Shown: positions 45,540 through 54,695 of the stretch, piece after piece
How the letters are laid out: every line of letters begins with the position of its first letter
How positions within the stretch are numbered: the stretch's first letter is position 1
From: Sulfurimonas sp.
GTDB lineage: Bacteria; Campylobacterota; Campylobacteria; Campylobacterales; Sulfurimonadaceae
Reading direction: 5' to 3'
Assembly: GCF_041583195.1 (NCBI RefSeq)
Contig: NZ_JBFHGL010000008.1
Span: forward strand, 51,032 to 115,031
DNA: 64,000 bases
Notes under the pieces: generated by a model
Told to the model about the DNA's origin: nothing
The model's input: only the letters and a program-made list of their open reading frames with translations
The model's database searches: none
Translations under genes and position numbers: made by a program

Positions 45540-46367
45540 CTATTTTACACCTAAATATTTTTTCTTTGATCTGTCTTTCATTCCGTCAAAAAATACTGTA
45601 GGAGTACCTTGAACCATTAATTCATCAGCAGTTACCTGATCTTGAGTAAACTGTTTTTCAACACGTGGATCTTGAATGTCTTTTTCTGTAATGTTTGTAC
45701 CCATAACTTTATTAAAAGCACTTAGTATTTTCGTAATATTACGTTCATGTGCTTCTAATTTTATTTTGTATAGTTTTAAAACTACATCTTCTTTACCTTG
45801 CAGTTCTGCTGCTATTGCCGCTTTTGTCAATTCAACTGCAGCAGGATGAAGTCCAGGTAGTGGAAAATGATAATAATAAACAGCAAATTTATTTGGATGT
45901 TTTTTCATATATTCAAGTGCTTCTGGAACATACGAGCGGCAAAACGGACATAAAGGATCTGAAAAAATAGCAACTTTGTGTTTTGCATTTACATTACCGT
46001 ATATATGGTTCTCTTTTTTATAGTGTCTTCCTTCAATTTTAGGTGAAACACCGTCTTTTAAAGATCTTTTAGATTTCATATCTATTAAATCATCAGTTAT
46101 AACTATTCCGTTTGAGAACCAGATCATTTTCTGCGTAACATTCTTATTATTTTTTAGTATAGCATCTATATCTACTACAAAAGCTTCCCACTCTGGCATC
46201 TGTACAATTTTAGTTTTTGAATTAACAGAAACTTTTACACTTTTTATATTTGGATTATTTTGAAAATTTTGAACTAAAAAGTTTTCAACTAGTTTGTTTG
46301 AAGCTGCTGCTTGTAATAAACTAGTGCTTAGTAGAGTTATCGCTAATAATTTCAACATCAATGACAT
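45540..46367 (-). CDS. DsbC/DsbG-like periplasmic thioredoxin-fold protein
   Basis: 275 residues. A signal peptide (about 1-21) is followed by an N-terminal dimerisation-like domain and a thioredoxin fold with the active site SDPLCPFCRSYVPEAL (CPFC) and a cis-Pro loop QGTPTVFFDG. It probably isomerises or reduces disulfides in periplasmic proteins, for example cytochromes. The first ATG and an ATG at codon 4 are both possible; either start lies inside the fxsA-like gene's 3' end. It sits between fxsA and hemC. Confidence 0.85.
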   Translation of the reverse strand: MSLMLKLLAITLLSTSLLQAAASNKLVENFLVQNFQNNPNIKSVKVSVNSKTKIVQMPEWEAFVVDIDAILKNNKNVTQKMIWFSNGIVITDDLIDMKSKRSLKDGVSPKIEGRHYKKENHIYGNVNAKHKVAIFSDPLCPFCRSYVPEALEYMKKHPNKFAVYYYHFPLPGLHPAAVELTKAAIAAELQGKEDVVLKLYKIKLEAHERNITKILSAFNKVMGTNITEKDIQDPRVEKQFTQDQVTADELMVQGTPTVFFDGMKDRSKKKYLGVK

Positions 46368-46767
46368 CTGTTTCCTTTGTTATATGTGAATTTTGTGAAC
46401 TAAACTCATCAAAATCTGTATGACATCTTTTTGATGAGTACATCTGGTAACGGTTTACAATCATAGTTGTAAAAACACTAAATTGCATTAATGCACCGAT
46501 TATATCAGTTAAAAAACCTGGTATTATAAGAAAAATAGCACCTATTAGTGTAAAAAGATTTAAATTCTGAAACTCCTGTAAATCTATACAGTTATAAGAT
46601 ACTGCAGTTAAATTCTCACGAAGAGATTCTTTAAAATTTACAAGAATATATATACCTATAAACGCAGTTATAAGTATTTCAAAAAATGTCAATAATCCAC
46701 CTAGATACGATGAAATATTAACAGATATAAGTACTTCCAAAAATAGATAGACTATAAAATATATCAT
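46321..46767 (-). CDS. FxsA-family inner-membrane protein
   Basis: 148 residues with three to four hydrophobic segments. The FxsA pattern is visible in the SSYLGGLLTFFEILITAFIGIYIL start and the PGFLTDIIGALM motif. FxsA proteins are small membrane proteins of unclear function; E. coli FxsA affects phage T7 exclusion. It follows proS directly and overlaps the Dsb-like gene by 47 bases, as an unusually long overlap. C. jejuni has an integral membrane gene in this position. Confidence 0.78.
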   Translation of the reverse strand: MIYFIVYLFLEVLISVNISSYLGGLLTFFEILITAFIGIYILVNFKESLRENLTAVSYNCIDLQEFQNLNLFTLIGAIFLIIPGFLTDIIGALMQFSVFTTMIVNRYQMYSSKRCHTDFDEFSSQNSHITKETDVIDVEIISDNSTKH

Positions 46768-48468
46768 CTATAAAAGCTCCATGACCTTTTTATACACTTC
46801 ACCAGAAGGTACAGAAATTTTTTCTTTTGTAGCTCTGTTAAAGATCTGAACTACACCGTTTTCCAACTCTTTTCCAATTATAACAGTGTATGGAAAACCA
46901 ATTAACTCAGCATCTTTCATTTTAAAACCAAATCTATCTTTTCTATCATCGATCATTACTTCAACACCCTCGCCAAGTAGCTTAAGGTATAACTCTTCAC
47001 CTAAAGTGTTTTGAGCTTCGTCTTTTATATTTGAGATCATTACATTCACCATATATGGTGCCGTTGCTTTAGTCCAGATACAACCGTTTTCATCATGGTG
47101 TTGCTCAATTACCGCAGCAACTAAACGTGATACACCCATACCGTATGTACCCATTATGAACGGTTGACTTTTTCCGCCTTCATCTAAGAACTCTGCTTTT
47201 AAAGCTTTAGAATATGTAGTACCTAGTTTAAAGATGTGACCAACTTCAATCCCCTTAGTGAAACTAAGTTTTCCACTACAGTGTGGACAAGTATCACCCT
47301 CGTTTACTTCAGCTATATCTGCATAAGTTACATCTTCAAGCATAGACATATAAAAACCTACATAGTGAGCATCCGCTTCATCAGCTCCACATACTAGTTT
47401 TTGTGCATCTTTTAACTCATTATCAAAGATAACTTTTATATCTTTTTTATTCATTGGTCCAATGTAGCCAACACTTAAACCTAACTCTTGTAGTTCCGCT
47501 TCACTTACATCTTCAATATCTAGTGCATCACATGCATTTACAGCTTTTACATCTTGAAGAGAATCATTTCCTCTTAAGAAAAATAGAACTATCTCTTTAG
47601 AATCTTCATATACAGCTTTTTTGGCTACACATTTCAGAGTGTTATATGCATCAGTATCAAAGTGTTTAGCTAAATCTTCAATAGAGGTCATGTTTGGTGT
47701 TGATACTTTTTCATATGCTCTGTTTAACTGAGATGGAATCTCTTTTCTAACACCTCTTTGCGCAGCTTCAACATTAGCACCGTACTCACATTTATCACAA
47801 ACAGCGATAGTATCTTCACCTGAATCTGCAAGTACCATAAGTTCTTTTGAACCAGTACCACCGATAGCACCGCTATCAGCTTCAACTACACGGTAATCAA
47901 GACCTAAACGCTTAAGTATACGTTTATAAGCCTCTTCAACTGCATCAAATTCTCTGTCAAGATCTTCAGTGTTTGCATGAAAACTGTAGCCGTCTTTCAT
48001 AATAAACTCACGTCCGCGCATAAGACCAAAACGAGGTCTAACTTCATCACGGAACTTTGTTTTAATCTGGTATAGGTTAAACGGCAGGTTTTTATAACTT
48101 GTGATACGTCCGCGAACAAGGTCAACCATCATCTCTTCATGAGTCGGACCAAGTACGAAAAGCTTCTCTTTTCTATCGTAAAATCTTAAAAGCTCTTTAC
48201 CGAACTTGTCTATACGTCCACTCTCTATCCATAAATCACTTGGTGCTACAAAGCTAAGTTCAACCTCTTGTGCTCCAATACCTTCCATCTCATCATGAAT
48301 AATGTTCTCTATTTTTCTAATAACTTTTTTAGCAAGGGGCATATATGAGTATAACCCTGCTGCGACTTGAGAAATAAACCCTGCACGTGATAAAAATATG
48401 TGACTAGCTAATTGTGCATCACTTGGTGCATCTTTACTTGTTGGGATAAACGCTTTACTTCTTCTCAT
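46768..48468 (-). CDS. proS: Prolyl-tRNA synthetase
   Basis: 566 residues from the ATG at 48468, one base after the hemA stop; an upstream in-frame ATG within hemA would add 17 residues that do not fit the family. It is a class II synthetase of bacterial type. Motif 2 region FRDEVRPRFGLMRGREFIMKDGYSF, motif 3 in GTYGMGVSRLVAAVIEQHHD, and an editing insertion domain between them (about 225-385) are visible. It attaches Pro to tRNA-Pro. The assignment is firm. Confidence 0.96.
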   Translation of the reverse strand: MRRSKAFIPTSKDAPSDAQLASHIFLSRAGFISQVAAGLYSYMPLAKKVIRKIENIIHDEMEGIGAQEVELSFVAPSDLWIESGRIDKFGKELLRFYDRKEKLFVLGPTHEEMMVDLVRGRITSYKNLPFNLYQIKTKFRDEVRPRFGLMRGREFIMKDGYSFHANTEDLDREFDAVEEAYKRILKRLGLDYRVVEADSGAIGGTGSKELMVLADSGEDTIAVCDKCEYGANVEAAQRGVRKEIPSQLNRAYEKVSTPNMTSIEDLAKHFDTDAYNTLKCVAKKAVYEDSKEIVLFFLRGNDSLQDVKAVNACDALDIEDVSEAELQELGLSVGYIGPMNKKDIKVIFDNELKDAQKLVCGADEADAHYVGFYMSMLEDVTYADIAEVNEGDTCPHCSGKLSFTKGIEVGHIFKLGTTYSKALKAEFLDEGGKSQPFIMGTYGMGVSRLVAAVIEQHHDENGCIWTKATAPYMVNVMISNIKDEAQNTLGEELYLKLLGEGVEVMIDDRKDRFGFKMKDAELIGFPYTVIIGKELENGVVQIFNRATKEKISVPSGEVYKKVMELL

Positions 48469-48469
48469 T

Positions 48470-49750
48470 TTATTTGTTAACCTCTTTTTTAAATCTATCT
48501 GGGATATTGTCGTTTTCACTGTTTGCTAACATCTGCATAACACCACTCACACTGTCTGATTTTGGTTCGTGTGTAACCTGGCGCATCTTAGATGTCATAT
48601 CATGTAAAAACCTTTTTAATGTCTGTTCAGCCATCTTCTGAGCCTGCTCTGCGTACTCTTTAGGCAGGTAACCTTTATCTATCGCACGCTTAGCTTCTAT
48701 CTCTGCCGTCTTGTAGGCTTTTTGATATATATCTTTGATCATCGGCTCTACATTTAATGCGTCAAGCCATTCAAAAAACTCAACAACACTGCGACCTACA
48801 ATGCCATGAGCTTTTCTAGCTTCATCTTCTTTAATACCTTTGTTTTCCTCCACAATAGACTTTAGATCATCAACAGTAAAAAGCTGGATCATACCGCTGT
48901 ATGAACAGCTTATATCACGTGGTACTGCCAAATCAAACCAAAAACGCTGAAAGTTACATACATCGATCATATCATCAGTAATTATAGGTGCGCTTGAGCT
49001 TGTAGCAGTGTAGAGTATTTCAAACTCGTTTACGGCTTTATCTAGCTTTGTATAGTCATAAACTTTTGCTCCAACTTCCTCTGCTAAAATTTCAGCTTTT
49101 TCTCTTGTGCGGTTCATTATATATACATCTGCACCGTTACTTATCATATGCTTGGCAGTTATCTCACTCATCTCACCGACACCTATAATAAGTGTCTTTT
49201 TCCCCTCTATCTTCTTTAAAACAGATTTTAGTTTTGAAACGGCTACGGATGCAACAGATACAGGTTTTGAAGATATATCCGTATTGTTTCTAACATTAGC
49301 AGCGCATTTAAATGCAGCCTTTACAGCACGCGCTATTTTTTTATCACAATGCCCTTTATCGAATGAGAATCTAAAAGCATCTTTCATCTGTCCTGCTATC
49401 TGAGTCTCCCCGATAACTATAGAATCAAGTGCAGATGCTACGGCAAAGAGATGATGAATAGCACTTGAGTCATCATATACATCTGCTATCTTCTCAAGCT
49501 CGTTTATAGATATGTCAGATCTCTGGCTTATCTTTTCAAATATATGCCCTTTTGCTTCAATAATATCGCTGCAAGAACAAAATATCTCCATTCTGTTACA
49601 AGTCGAGATCAAAATAGCTTCATTTATAGCTTCGCTTGAGTTGATCTTTGTAAGACAACCATCTACGTTCCTATCATTAGGGTAAGTTAATTTCTCTCTT
49701 ACCTCTAATGGAGAGTTTTTATGTGAAAAGCTTACGACTAAATAATGCAT
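48470..49750 (-). CDS. hemA: Glutamyl-tRNA reductase
   Basis: 426 residues. It reduces Glu-tRNA to glutamate-1-semialdehyde, the first step of C5 heme synthesis. The catalytic Cys is in ISTCNRMEIF, and HLFAVASALDSIVIGETQI and the Rossmann motif TLIIGVGEMSEITAKH follow. The start overlaps the stop of the polyprenyl synthase gene by one base. It uses charged tRNA-Glu, of which two genes lie in this window. Confidence 0.96.
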   Translation of the reverse strand: MHYLVVSFSHKNSPLEVREKLTYPNDRNVDGCLTKINSSEAINEAILISTCNRMEIFCSCSDIIEAKGHIFEKISQRSDISINELEKIADVYDDSSAIHHLFAVASALDSIVIGETQIAGQMKDAFRFSFDKGHCDKKIARAVKAAFKCAANVRNNTDISSKPVSVASVAVSKLKSVLKKIEGKKTLIIGVGEMSEITAKHMISNGADVYIMNRTREKAEILAEEVGAKVYDYTKLDKAVNEFEILYTATSSSAPIITDDMIDVCNFQRFWFDLAVPRDISCSYSGMIQLFTVDDLKSIVEENKGIKEDEARKAHGIVGRSVVEFFEWLDALNVEPMIKDIYQKAYKTAEIEAKRAIDKGYLPKEYAEQAQKMAEQTLKRFLHDMTSKMRQVTHEPKSDSVSGVMQMLANSENDNIPDRFKKEVNK

Positions 49751-50637
49751 TAGTAACTTCTCTTAATCATAGAATCTAAAATAGCAACCAGCTCAGCATC
49801 ATTTTCCATAACACTTTTTGCTTCGTCTGATAGAAGTGCAGCAAATTCAAATGACTGTTCAACTGTTTTAAACTCACTCATTTTTTCTTTTATCCATGCA
49901 CTATCATCAGCTTCAAGTTTTTTAGCGTGTAATGATTCAAGACGTTTTTTATCGCCATCATTAAGTTTTCTGTGAAGATAGATATAAGGAAGTGTACATT
50001 TTCCTTCTACAAAGTCATTAAGAGCAGGTTTTCCTAGAGTTTCAGAGTCTTGTGTAATATCTAAAATATCATCTATTATCTGAAATGAAAGACCAAGGTT
50101 TTTACCGTATATTGCATGAGCCTCTACATCTTTACCTACTAGTCTTGCAGCAGCAGCTGCTGCTGCTTCTATAAGAGTTGCAGTTTTTAAATAAAGCATA
50201 TCAAGATACTTATCTTCATCTGAGTTAAATTCATCTGCCATCTTAACATCCATCATCTCACCCTTAGAAAGTGCTGTTACTGATGAAGCTATAGTTTTAG
50301 CGATCTCTTTATCAAAGTTAACAAGTTCCGTAAAAGCTTTTGAATATAAAATATCCCCAAGCATTACGGCTGTTTTACTTCCATCAGTGGCATTAACAGA
50401 AGGTACACCTCTTCTTGTATCTGCCTCATCTATTACATCATCATGAAGTAAACTAGCAGCATGGATAAGTTCTACGATTGCAGCTAACAGCGGTGCCTCA
50501 TTGTGTTCACCAGCTATTTTTAAAATCAATTTTGCACGAAGCCTTTTCCCACCACTTAGGTTTTTAAACAAGCGTGTAACTTCACTGTAGTCACACTCAT
50601 CTATAAGTCTTGCAATTTGTTCTTCTACTCTCTGCAT
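49750..50637 (-). CDS. ispB: Polyprenyl diphosphate synthase
   Basis: 295 residues. The first Asp-rich motif is LLHDDVIDEADTRRG and the second is FQIIDDILDITQD; GGKRLRAKL precedes them. It elongates isoprenyl diphosphates, probably to the chain of menaquinone. Product length cannot be told with certainty, so the symbol is by neighbourhood (ispB or octaprenyl synthase next to hemA in H. pylori). Confidence 0.9.
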   Translation of the reverse strand: MQRVEEQIARLIDECDYSEVTRLFKNLSGGKRLRAKLILKIAGEHNEAPLLAAIVELIHAASLLHDDVIDEADTRRGVPSVNATDGSKTAVMLGDILYSKAFTELVNFDKEIAKTIASSVTALSKGEMMDVKMADEFNSDEDKYLDMLYLKTATLIEAAAAAAARLVGKDVEAHAIYGKNLGLSFQIIDDILDITQDSETLGKPALNDFVEGKCTLPYIYLHRKLNDGDKKRLESLHAKKLEADDSAWIKEKMSEFKTVEQSFEFAALLSDEAKSVMENDAELVAILDSMIKRSY

Positions 50638-51072
50638 CTATCCTCTTTCTTTTATCTCTTCTAAACTGACTTTACCGACATTGTCGTATAAAAACATCTT
50701 TAGCACAGCTTCATCTGTTTTATAATCAAACTCTTCAAACTTCACTAAGATATATGGTGTAGAAAACTTTTGACTCTCTCCCCTTGACTTCAAATCAAGT
50801 CTAAAAGAGTTATTCTTATATCTTTTATAAAGAATATTTTGAGCTACCATTTTGTCATATGACCTATGTATTACGAGTCCACCATTTTTATATAACGTCC
50901 ATCTAAAATCAAAAAGTTTTACAAAATTTTCGTATTTTACAAGAAATTTCTTTTGTTCATCCTTTTTTAGCTTTATAATTATTGTTTGTTTAAAATCAAG
51001 TGCATAAGATGTACTTGATATGATGATTAAAACTAAAAAAAAGCGCAAAAGAGTTTTCAAAATATAGTCCAT
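50638..51072 (-). CDS. Uncharacterised exported protein upstream of ispB
   Basis: 144 residues. A hydrophobic signal sequence (about 7-24, ending SYA) is followed by a Lys-rich beta-type domain (WTLYKNGGLVIHRSYDKM; YILVKFEEFDYKTDEAVLKMFL). I do not recognise a family. It is first in the ispB-hemA-proS cluster; C. jejuni has a possible exported protein in the same place. The gene is real by position, length and spacing (no gap to ispB). Confidence 0.7.
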   Translation of the reverse strand: MDYILKTLLRFFLVLIIISSTSYALDFKQTIIIKLKKDEQKKFLVKYENFVKLFDFRWTLYKNGGLVIHRSYDKMVAQNILYKRYKNNSFRLDLKSRGESQKFSTPYILVKFEEFDYKTDEAVLKMFLYDNVGKVSLEEIKERG

Positions 51073-51085
51073 AAATTTTACAGAT

Positions 51086-51091
51086 ATTATA
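51086..51091 (-). promoter_or_regulatory. -10 element for the ispB-hemA-proS cluster
   Basis: TTGATATAAT reads on the minus strand and ends 13 bases before the ATG at 51072. The leader would be only about 6 bases, with no Shine-Dalgarno sequence. Confidence 0.45.
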
Positions 51092-51170
51092 TCAAATTAA
51101 ATATTTACACTGTTTAAAGTGTAAAATAGGATTTATAATCTCCAATAATTTGCATCATTATATTAGTTTT

Positions 51171-51176
51171 TATAAT
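51171..51176 (+). promoter_or_regulatory. -10 element for the class II-like cytochrome c gene
   Basis: TTTTTATAAT lies 57 bases before the ATG at 51234, with an AGAAAGAG ribosome site close to the start. It is one of a divergent pair in the 161-base gap. Confidence 0.4.
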
Positions 51177-51233
51177 ACTTTAACTTTATTATCTATAGAA
51201 TAATACTAAGAATAATAAAAGAAAGAGTTCAAA

Positions 51234-51641
51234 ATGAAAAAAATCTATTTAATATTAGTGTTAATTACCTCAATTTATGCAGAGGCATATACCAAACAAA
51301 ACAGAATAGATGATATGCAAAAGATGGCAGAGGCGATGTCATTAATTGAAACTGGTTTTTTTTATAATAATAAAGATATTGTAAGAGATGGTGCTTTAAA
51401 ACTTTCAAAAGCAGTAGTTAGAGTTAAACCGCCTTTGACTAAAGAGGAAAGCAAAGAACCATTAGCTAAGAGAGTTAAATTAAAAATTGATTTATCAAAC
51501 GATATTGTTTCAAAAATAGATGAAAAAGCTAAAACAATATACAACCGTTTTGATGCAAAAGACGCTCGTTCATCTATACAAGCTTATACCAGTATAGTTA
51601 AGCAGTGCATGAAATGCCACTACGAAATTCGCCACTGGTAA
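51234..51641 (+). CDS. Small helical cytochrome c with C-terminal CxxCH
   Basis: 135 residues. The signal peptide ends near residue 17 (YAEA). The mature part is helical, and the single heme motif CMKCH lies ten residues from the end (CMKCHYEIRHW), as in class II cytochromes c (cytochrome c' fold). It probably binds one heme in the periplasm; partner unknown. It is a single gene, convergent with the M48 protease. Confidence 0.75.
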   Translation: MKKIYLILVLITSIYAEAYTKQNRIDDMQKMAEAMSLIETGFFYNNKDIVRDGALKLSKAVVRVKPPLTKEESKEPLAKRVKLKIDLSNDIVSKIDEKAKTIYNRFDAKDARSSIQAYTSIVKQCMKCHYEIRHW

Positions 51642-51651
51642 AAGCGGTAGC

Positions 51652-52860
51652 TTATATATCTACCCCTAACTCTCTAAGTCTTTCAATTACAGGCGGATGT
51701 GTGTAATGAAAGAAAATATAAAGAGGGTGTGAAAGCGGAAAGCTTTTATTTTCCTCTACAAGTTTTTTAAGTGCATTCGCAAGTTCTATCTCACCGCCTG
51801 CTCCACCTAACTCACTTCCCATGCGATCAGCTTCATATTCGTTATGTCTGCTTACCATTCCCATAATAGGCATCATAATAAAGCCTAAAACAGGCATAAA
51901 AAGCATAAGTAAGATCATAACTAAATATGGTTCTTGAGATATTCCAAGCTCTAAATAAAGAGATTCAGGAAGATTACCGAAAATTCCAAACATTATAAAT
52001 AACATACCGCCTACTAATGCTATATTTTTATATATATCACCGTGTGCGAAGTGACCAAGTTCATGCCCTAAAACAGCTAAAAGCTCTCTTGTACTAAGCT
52101 TCTCAATCAGAGTATCAAACAACACTACCCTTTTAGCTTTTCCAAAACCACCAAAATATGCATTTAATCTTGCATCTCGTTTACTAGCATCACTTACAAA
52201 TACACCTGAACTTTTAAAGCCTGTTTTATCCATAAGTTCTTTGATCTTAGCATCTAAGTCTTCATCTTTAAGAGGTGTTAGCTTGTCAAAGAACATTGCA
52301 CGAAATGCCGGATAAAGCATATTTATAAGTACAACTACACCAAATATAAATAAAAAACTCCATAACCACCACAAGCTGAAATTTGAGATAATCTCATAAA
52401 TACCCCAAACTACGATTGAACCGAAAATTAAAGTCATAACAAAGCTGATCACGGTATCTTTTAACCATAAACCAAATGTTGATTTATTAAAACCGTACTG
52501 TTCATCTAAGACGAATTTTTCATAGTAAGATGCAGGAAGTGATAAAACAGCATTTATAATTACAAAACCCATCACAATAGCAATATTTAAAAATACTTCG
52601 TTTTCAAAGAAGATATTTGAACTTAGATAAGATATACCAAAACCCATCCATGCTATAAAAAATATATAATCAAAAAAAGATGTAAAAATAGAGAGTTTCT
52701 CTTTGGCTACGGAATATGAAGCAGCTTTTACAAATTCACTCGGGCTAAGGAGTACTGCATCTTTGTTTTTAGCCTCGTTAATATATCCAATCTGCATAAC
52801 ACTTACATAGATAGACACTAAGACATATAAAGTATATATAGCGACTATTGTCATCAACAT
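51652..52860 (-). CDS. M48-family (Ste24-like) membrane metalloprotease
   Basis: 402 residues with about five to seven membrane helices. The zinc motif is HELGHFAHG, and the third-ligand Glu is in NEYEADRMGSELGG. PLTPLKDEDL and FVSDASKRDARLNAYFGGFGK precede the site, as in CAAX-protease-like M48A enzymes. In bacteria these are probably membrane quality-control proteases; substrates are unknown. It stands alone. Confidence 0.9.
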   Translation of the reverse strand: MLMTIVAIYTLYVLVSIYVSVMQIGYINEAKNKDAVLLSPSEFVKAASYSVAKEKLSIFTSFFDYIFFIAWMGFGISYLSSNIFFENEVFLNIAIVMGFVIINAVLSLPASYYEKFVLDEQYGFNKSTFGLWLKDTVISFVMTLIFGSIVVWGIYEIISNFSLWWLWSFLFIFGVVVLINMLYPAFRAMFFDKLTPLKDEDLDAKIKELMDKTGFKSSGVFVSDASKRDARLNAYFGGFGKAKRVVLFDTLIEKLSTRELLAVLGHELGHFAHGDIYKNIALVGGMLFIMFGIFGNLPESLYLELGISQEPYLVMILLMLFMPVLGFIMMPIMGMVSRHNEYEADRMGSELGGAGGEIELANALKKLVEENKSFPLSHPLYIFFHYTHPPVIERLRELGVDI

Positions 52861-52910
52861 TTATCAACCTTAATTAAATTTTTGTAATGTTACCTAAAAA
52901 ATAGATAATA

Positions 52911-53102
52911 TTACTTCATAGGTACGGCTTGATAAGACTTTTCTTGCGCTAAATTTTCATCTGTGTTATCATAATAGTTATACGAAATTGAGTAGATAAC
53001 TCCTATTGTAAGACAAGCTAATATAACTGCCCATACAACTTTTTTCTTTTCACCTTTTAGTTTGTCATAATCTCCTATATTCTCTAAACGCGGTTCACTC
53101 AT
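52911..53102 (-). CDS. Small single-pass membrane protein
   Basis: 63 residues. A charged N-terminus (DYDKLKGEKKK) precedes one transmembrane helix (about 24-43), then a short acidic tail. A strong AAGGAAAG ribosome site 5 bases before the ATG supports a real gene. No family recognised. It lies 50 bases upstream of the M48 protease gene on the same strand. Confidence 0.65.
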   Translation of the reverse strand: MSEPRLENIGDYDKLKGEKKKVVWAVILACLTIGVIYSISYNYYDNTDENLAQEKSYQAVPMK

Positions 53103-53237
53103 AATACTTTCCTTTTATAGTTTTTTAACAGATTATCGAATAATTGTTACAAAAGTATTAGTGTTTAAAAACTACTTATCAATTTTAAGTATATTTTATG
53201 ATTATTTTTTTGATAACTAAATATAATATATTAAATA

Positions 53238-54389
53238 TTATTTATATATTTTTCTAATTCTGTTAAAAACTAAAAAAACAGATAAAATTAAGACAAGCAA
53301 TATACTGCTTAATTCAAAGAAATCTTTAACTCCGGCATACTTAACTAGTGGCATAGTTGCTATTGGTGAACAAAACTGCCCAAAAAAATATGCACTGGTT
53401 AAATAAGCAGATACCTTTATACGTTTTGTATGGTGTGCAACATGAAGCATCCATGAAGTCATATTTGCCATTAACAAACCACCTCCAAATCCCATAATTG
53501 GAGATGTTATGAAAAACAGGTAAACATTATTAACATTCCCTATAGCCATAAACCCAAAGGCAATAATAGCCATACCGATCATATATATGCTGCTAAATTC
53601 AAACCTCTTTTTTAGTTTTGAAAAGCTTATAGCACCAATGGCATTAAATACAAAAGCTGTAGCTATAATAGCTCCTGTTAAAGTGCCACTAGCACCAAAA
53701 ACATTGACAATCAAAAACGGTATTTGAGTAGGCAATATATAAAAAATCAACATCAATATAAAAGCCAGAAGGTATATATACCAAAGGTTATGATTTAGAT
53801 AAGTATCATCTTCATCTGTTATCTCAGATGTTTTTACTTCAACAAGATACTTTAAAACAAAAACTAGGACAACTAAACCAAGTATATAGATCCAAAAAGG
53901 ATATCTCCAACCTATGTCTGAAAGAACTCCACCGCCTACTATAAACATTATTCCACCTATAGATATAAAAGCACTTTGCAGACCCATAAACTTATGTCTG
54001 TCTTCATTTTTAAAATAATCACCAATCAAAGATGTAGAGATGATCATGAGCATTGCTATAGCAATACCAAATAAAAATCTTGAAAATAAAAGCTCATATA
54101 TACTCTGTAAGTAAAGTCCAGCCGTTCCAAACAAAGAGAATAAAACCAAAGCAATTACAGCAGATCTTTTTTTACCGATCTTATATACTAAGTGTCCTAA
54201 AAATGGAGATAAAAATGCAATTGAGAGTGATGGCAGAGTGATCATCAATCTTGAATAAAGTTCAATGTTATCTACACCTTCAAAGTGTTCGTTTAGATGT
54301 GGGAGCATTGTTACTATTGCTACATTTGACATCATAGTCAACATAGACAAAAGTAACAAAGTTATTTTTGTAAGTTTTGAAATATTCAT
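53238..54389 (-). CDS. Major facilitator superfamily transporter
   Basis: 383 residues with about 12 membrane helices. The MFS loop motif between helices 2 and 3 is GHLVYKIGKKRSAV (compare GxLxDRxGRRR). It is probably a drug or metabolite exporter; the substrate is not predictable. Gap of 15 bases to the Dabb gene upstream. Confidence 0.85.
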   Translation of the reverse strand: MNISKLTKITLLLLSMLTMMSNVAIVTMLPHLNEHFEGVDNIELYSRLMITLPSLSIAFLSPFLGHLVYKIGKKRSAVIALVLFSLFGTAGLYLQSIYELLFSRFLFGIAIAMLMIISTSLIGDYFKNEDRHKFMGLQSAFISIGGIMFIVGGGVLSDIGWRYPFWIYILGLVVLVFVLKYLVEVKTSEITDEDDTYLNHNLWYIYLLAFILMLIFYILPTQIPFLIVNVFGASGTLTGAIIATAFVFNAIGAISFSKLKKRFEFSSIYMIGMAIIAFGFMAIGNVNNVYLFFITSPIMGFGGGLLMANMTSWMLHVAHHTKRIKVSAYLTSAYFFGQFCSPIATMPLVKYAGVKDFFELSSILLVLILSVFLVFNRIRKIYK

Positions 54390-54404
54390 TAGATAACTAA
54401 AGAG

Positions 54405-54695
54405 TTATATTTCGTAATCAACTACTTTAGAAACCTCTGTAACATTTTTAATTAACTCTACTACTTCAAGATGTGCAGGGTGTATAGCATAAGCTTTAAG
54501 ATCATCTTTTGTAGCAAATGTCGAATAAAGTGAAAGATCAAAAGCACGTTCACTTTGGTTAAAATCAATACCAACTTCCATCTTATCAAGCATCGGTATT
54601 TTTGATACTAACTCCTCTAACTTACTTTTAACAACCATAAGGTTCTCTTGCTTGTTTTCATCTTTAAATTTAAACATAACTATATGTACTATCAT
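54405..54695 (-). CDS. Dabb (stress-responsive A/B barrel) domain protein
   Basis: 96 residues. HIVMFKFKDENKQENL near the start and YSTFATKDDLKAYAIHPAHLEVV near the end are the Dabb pattern, a ferredoxin-like dimeric barrel. The function is unknown in this context. It directly follows the DASS transporter gene. Confidence 0.85.
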   Translation of the reverse strand: MIVHIVMFKFKDENKQENLMVVKSKLEELVSKIPMLDKMEVGIDFNQSERAFDLSLYSTFATKDDLKAYAIHPAHLEVVELIKNVTEVSKVVDYEI

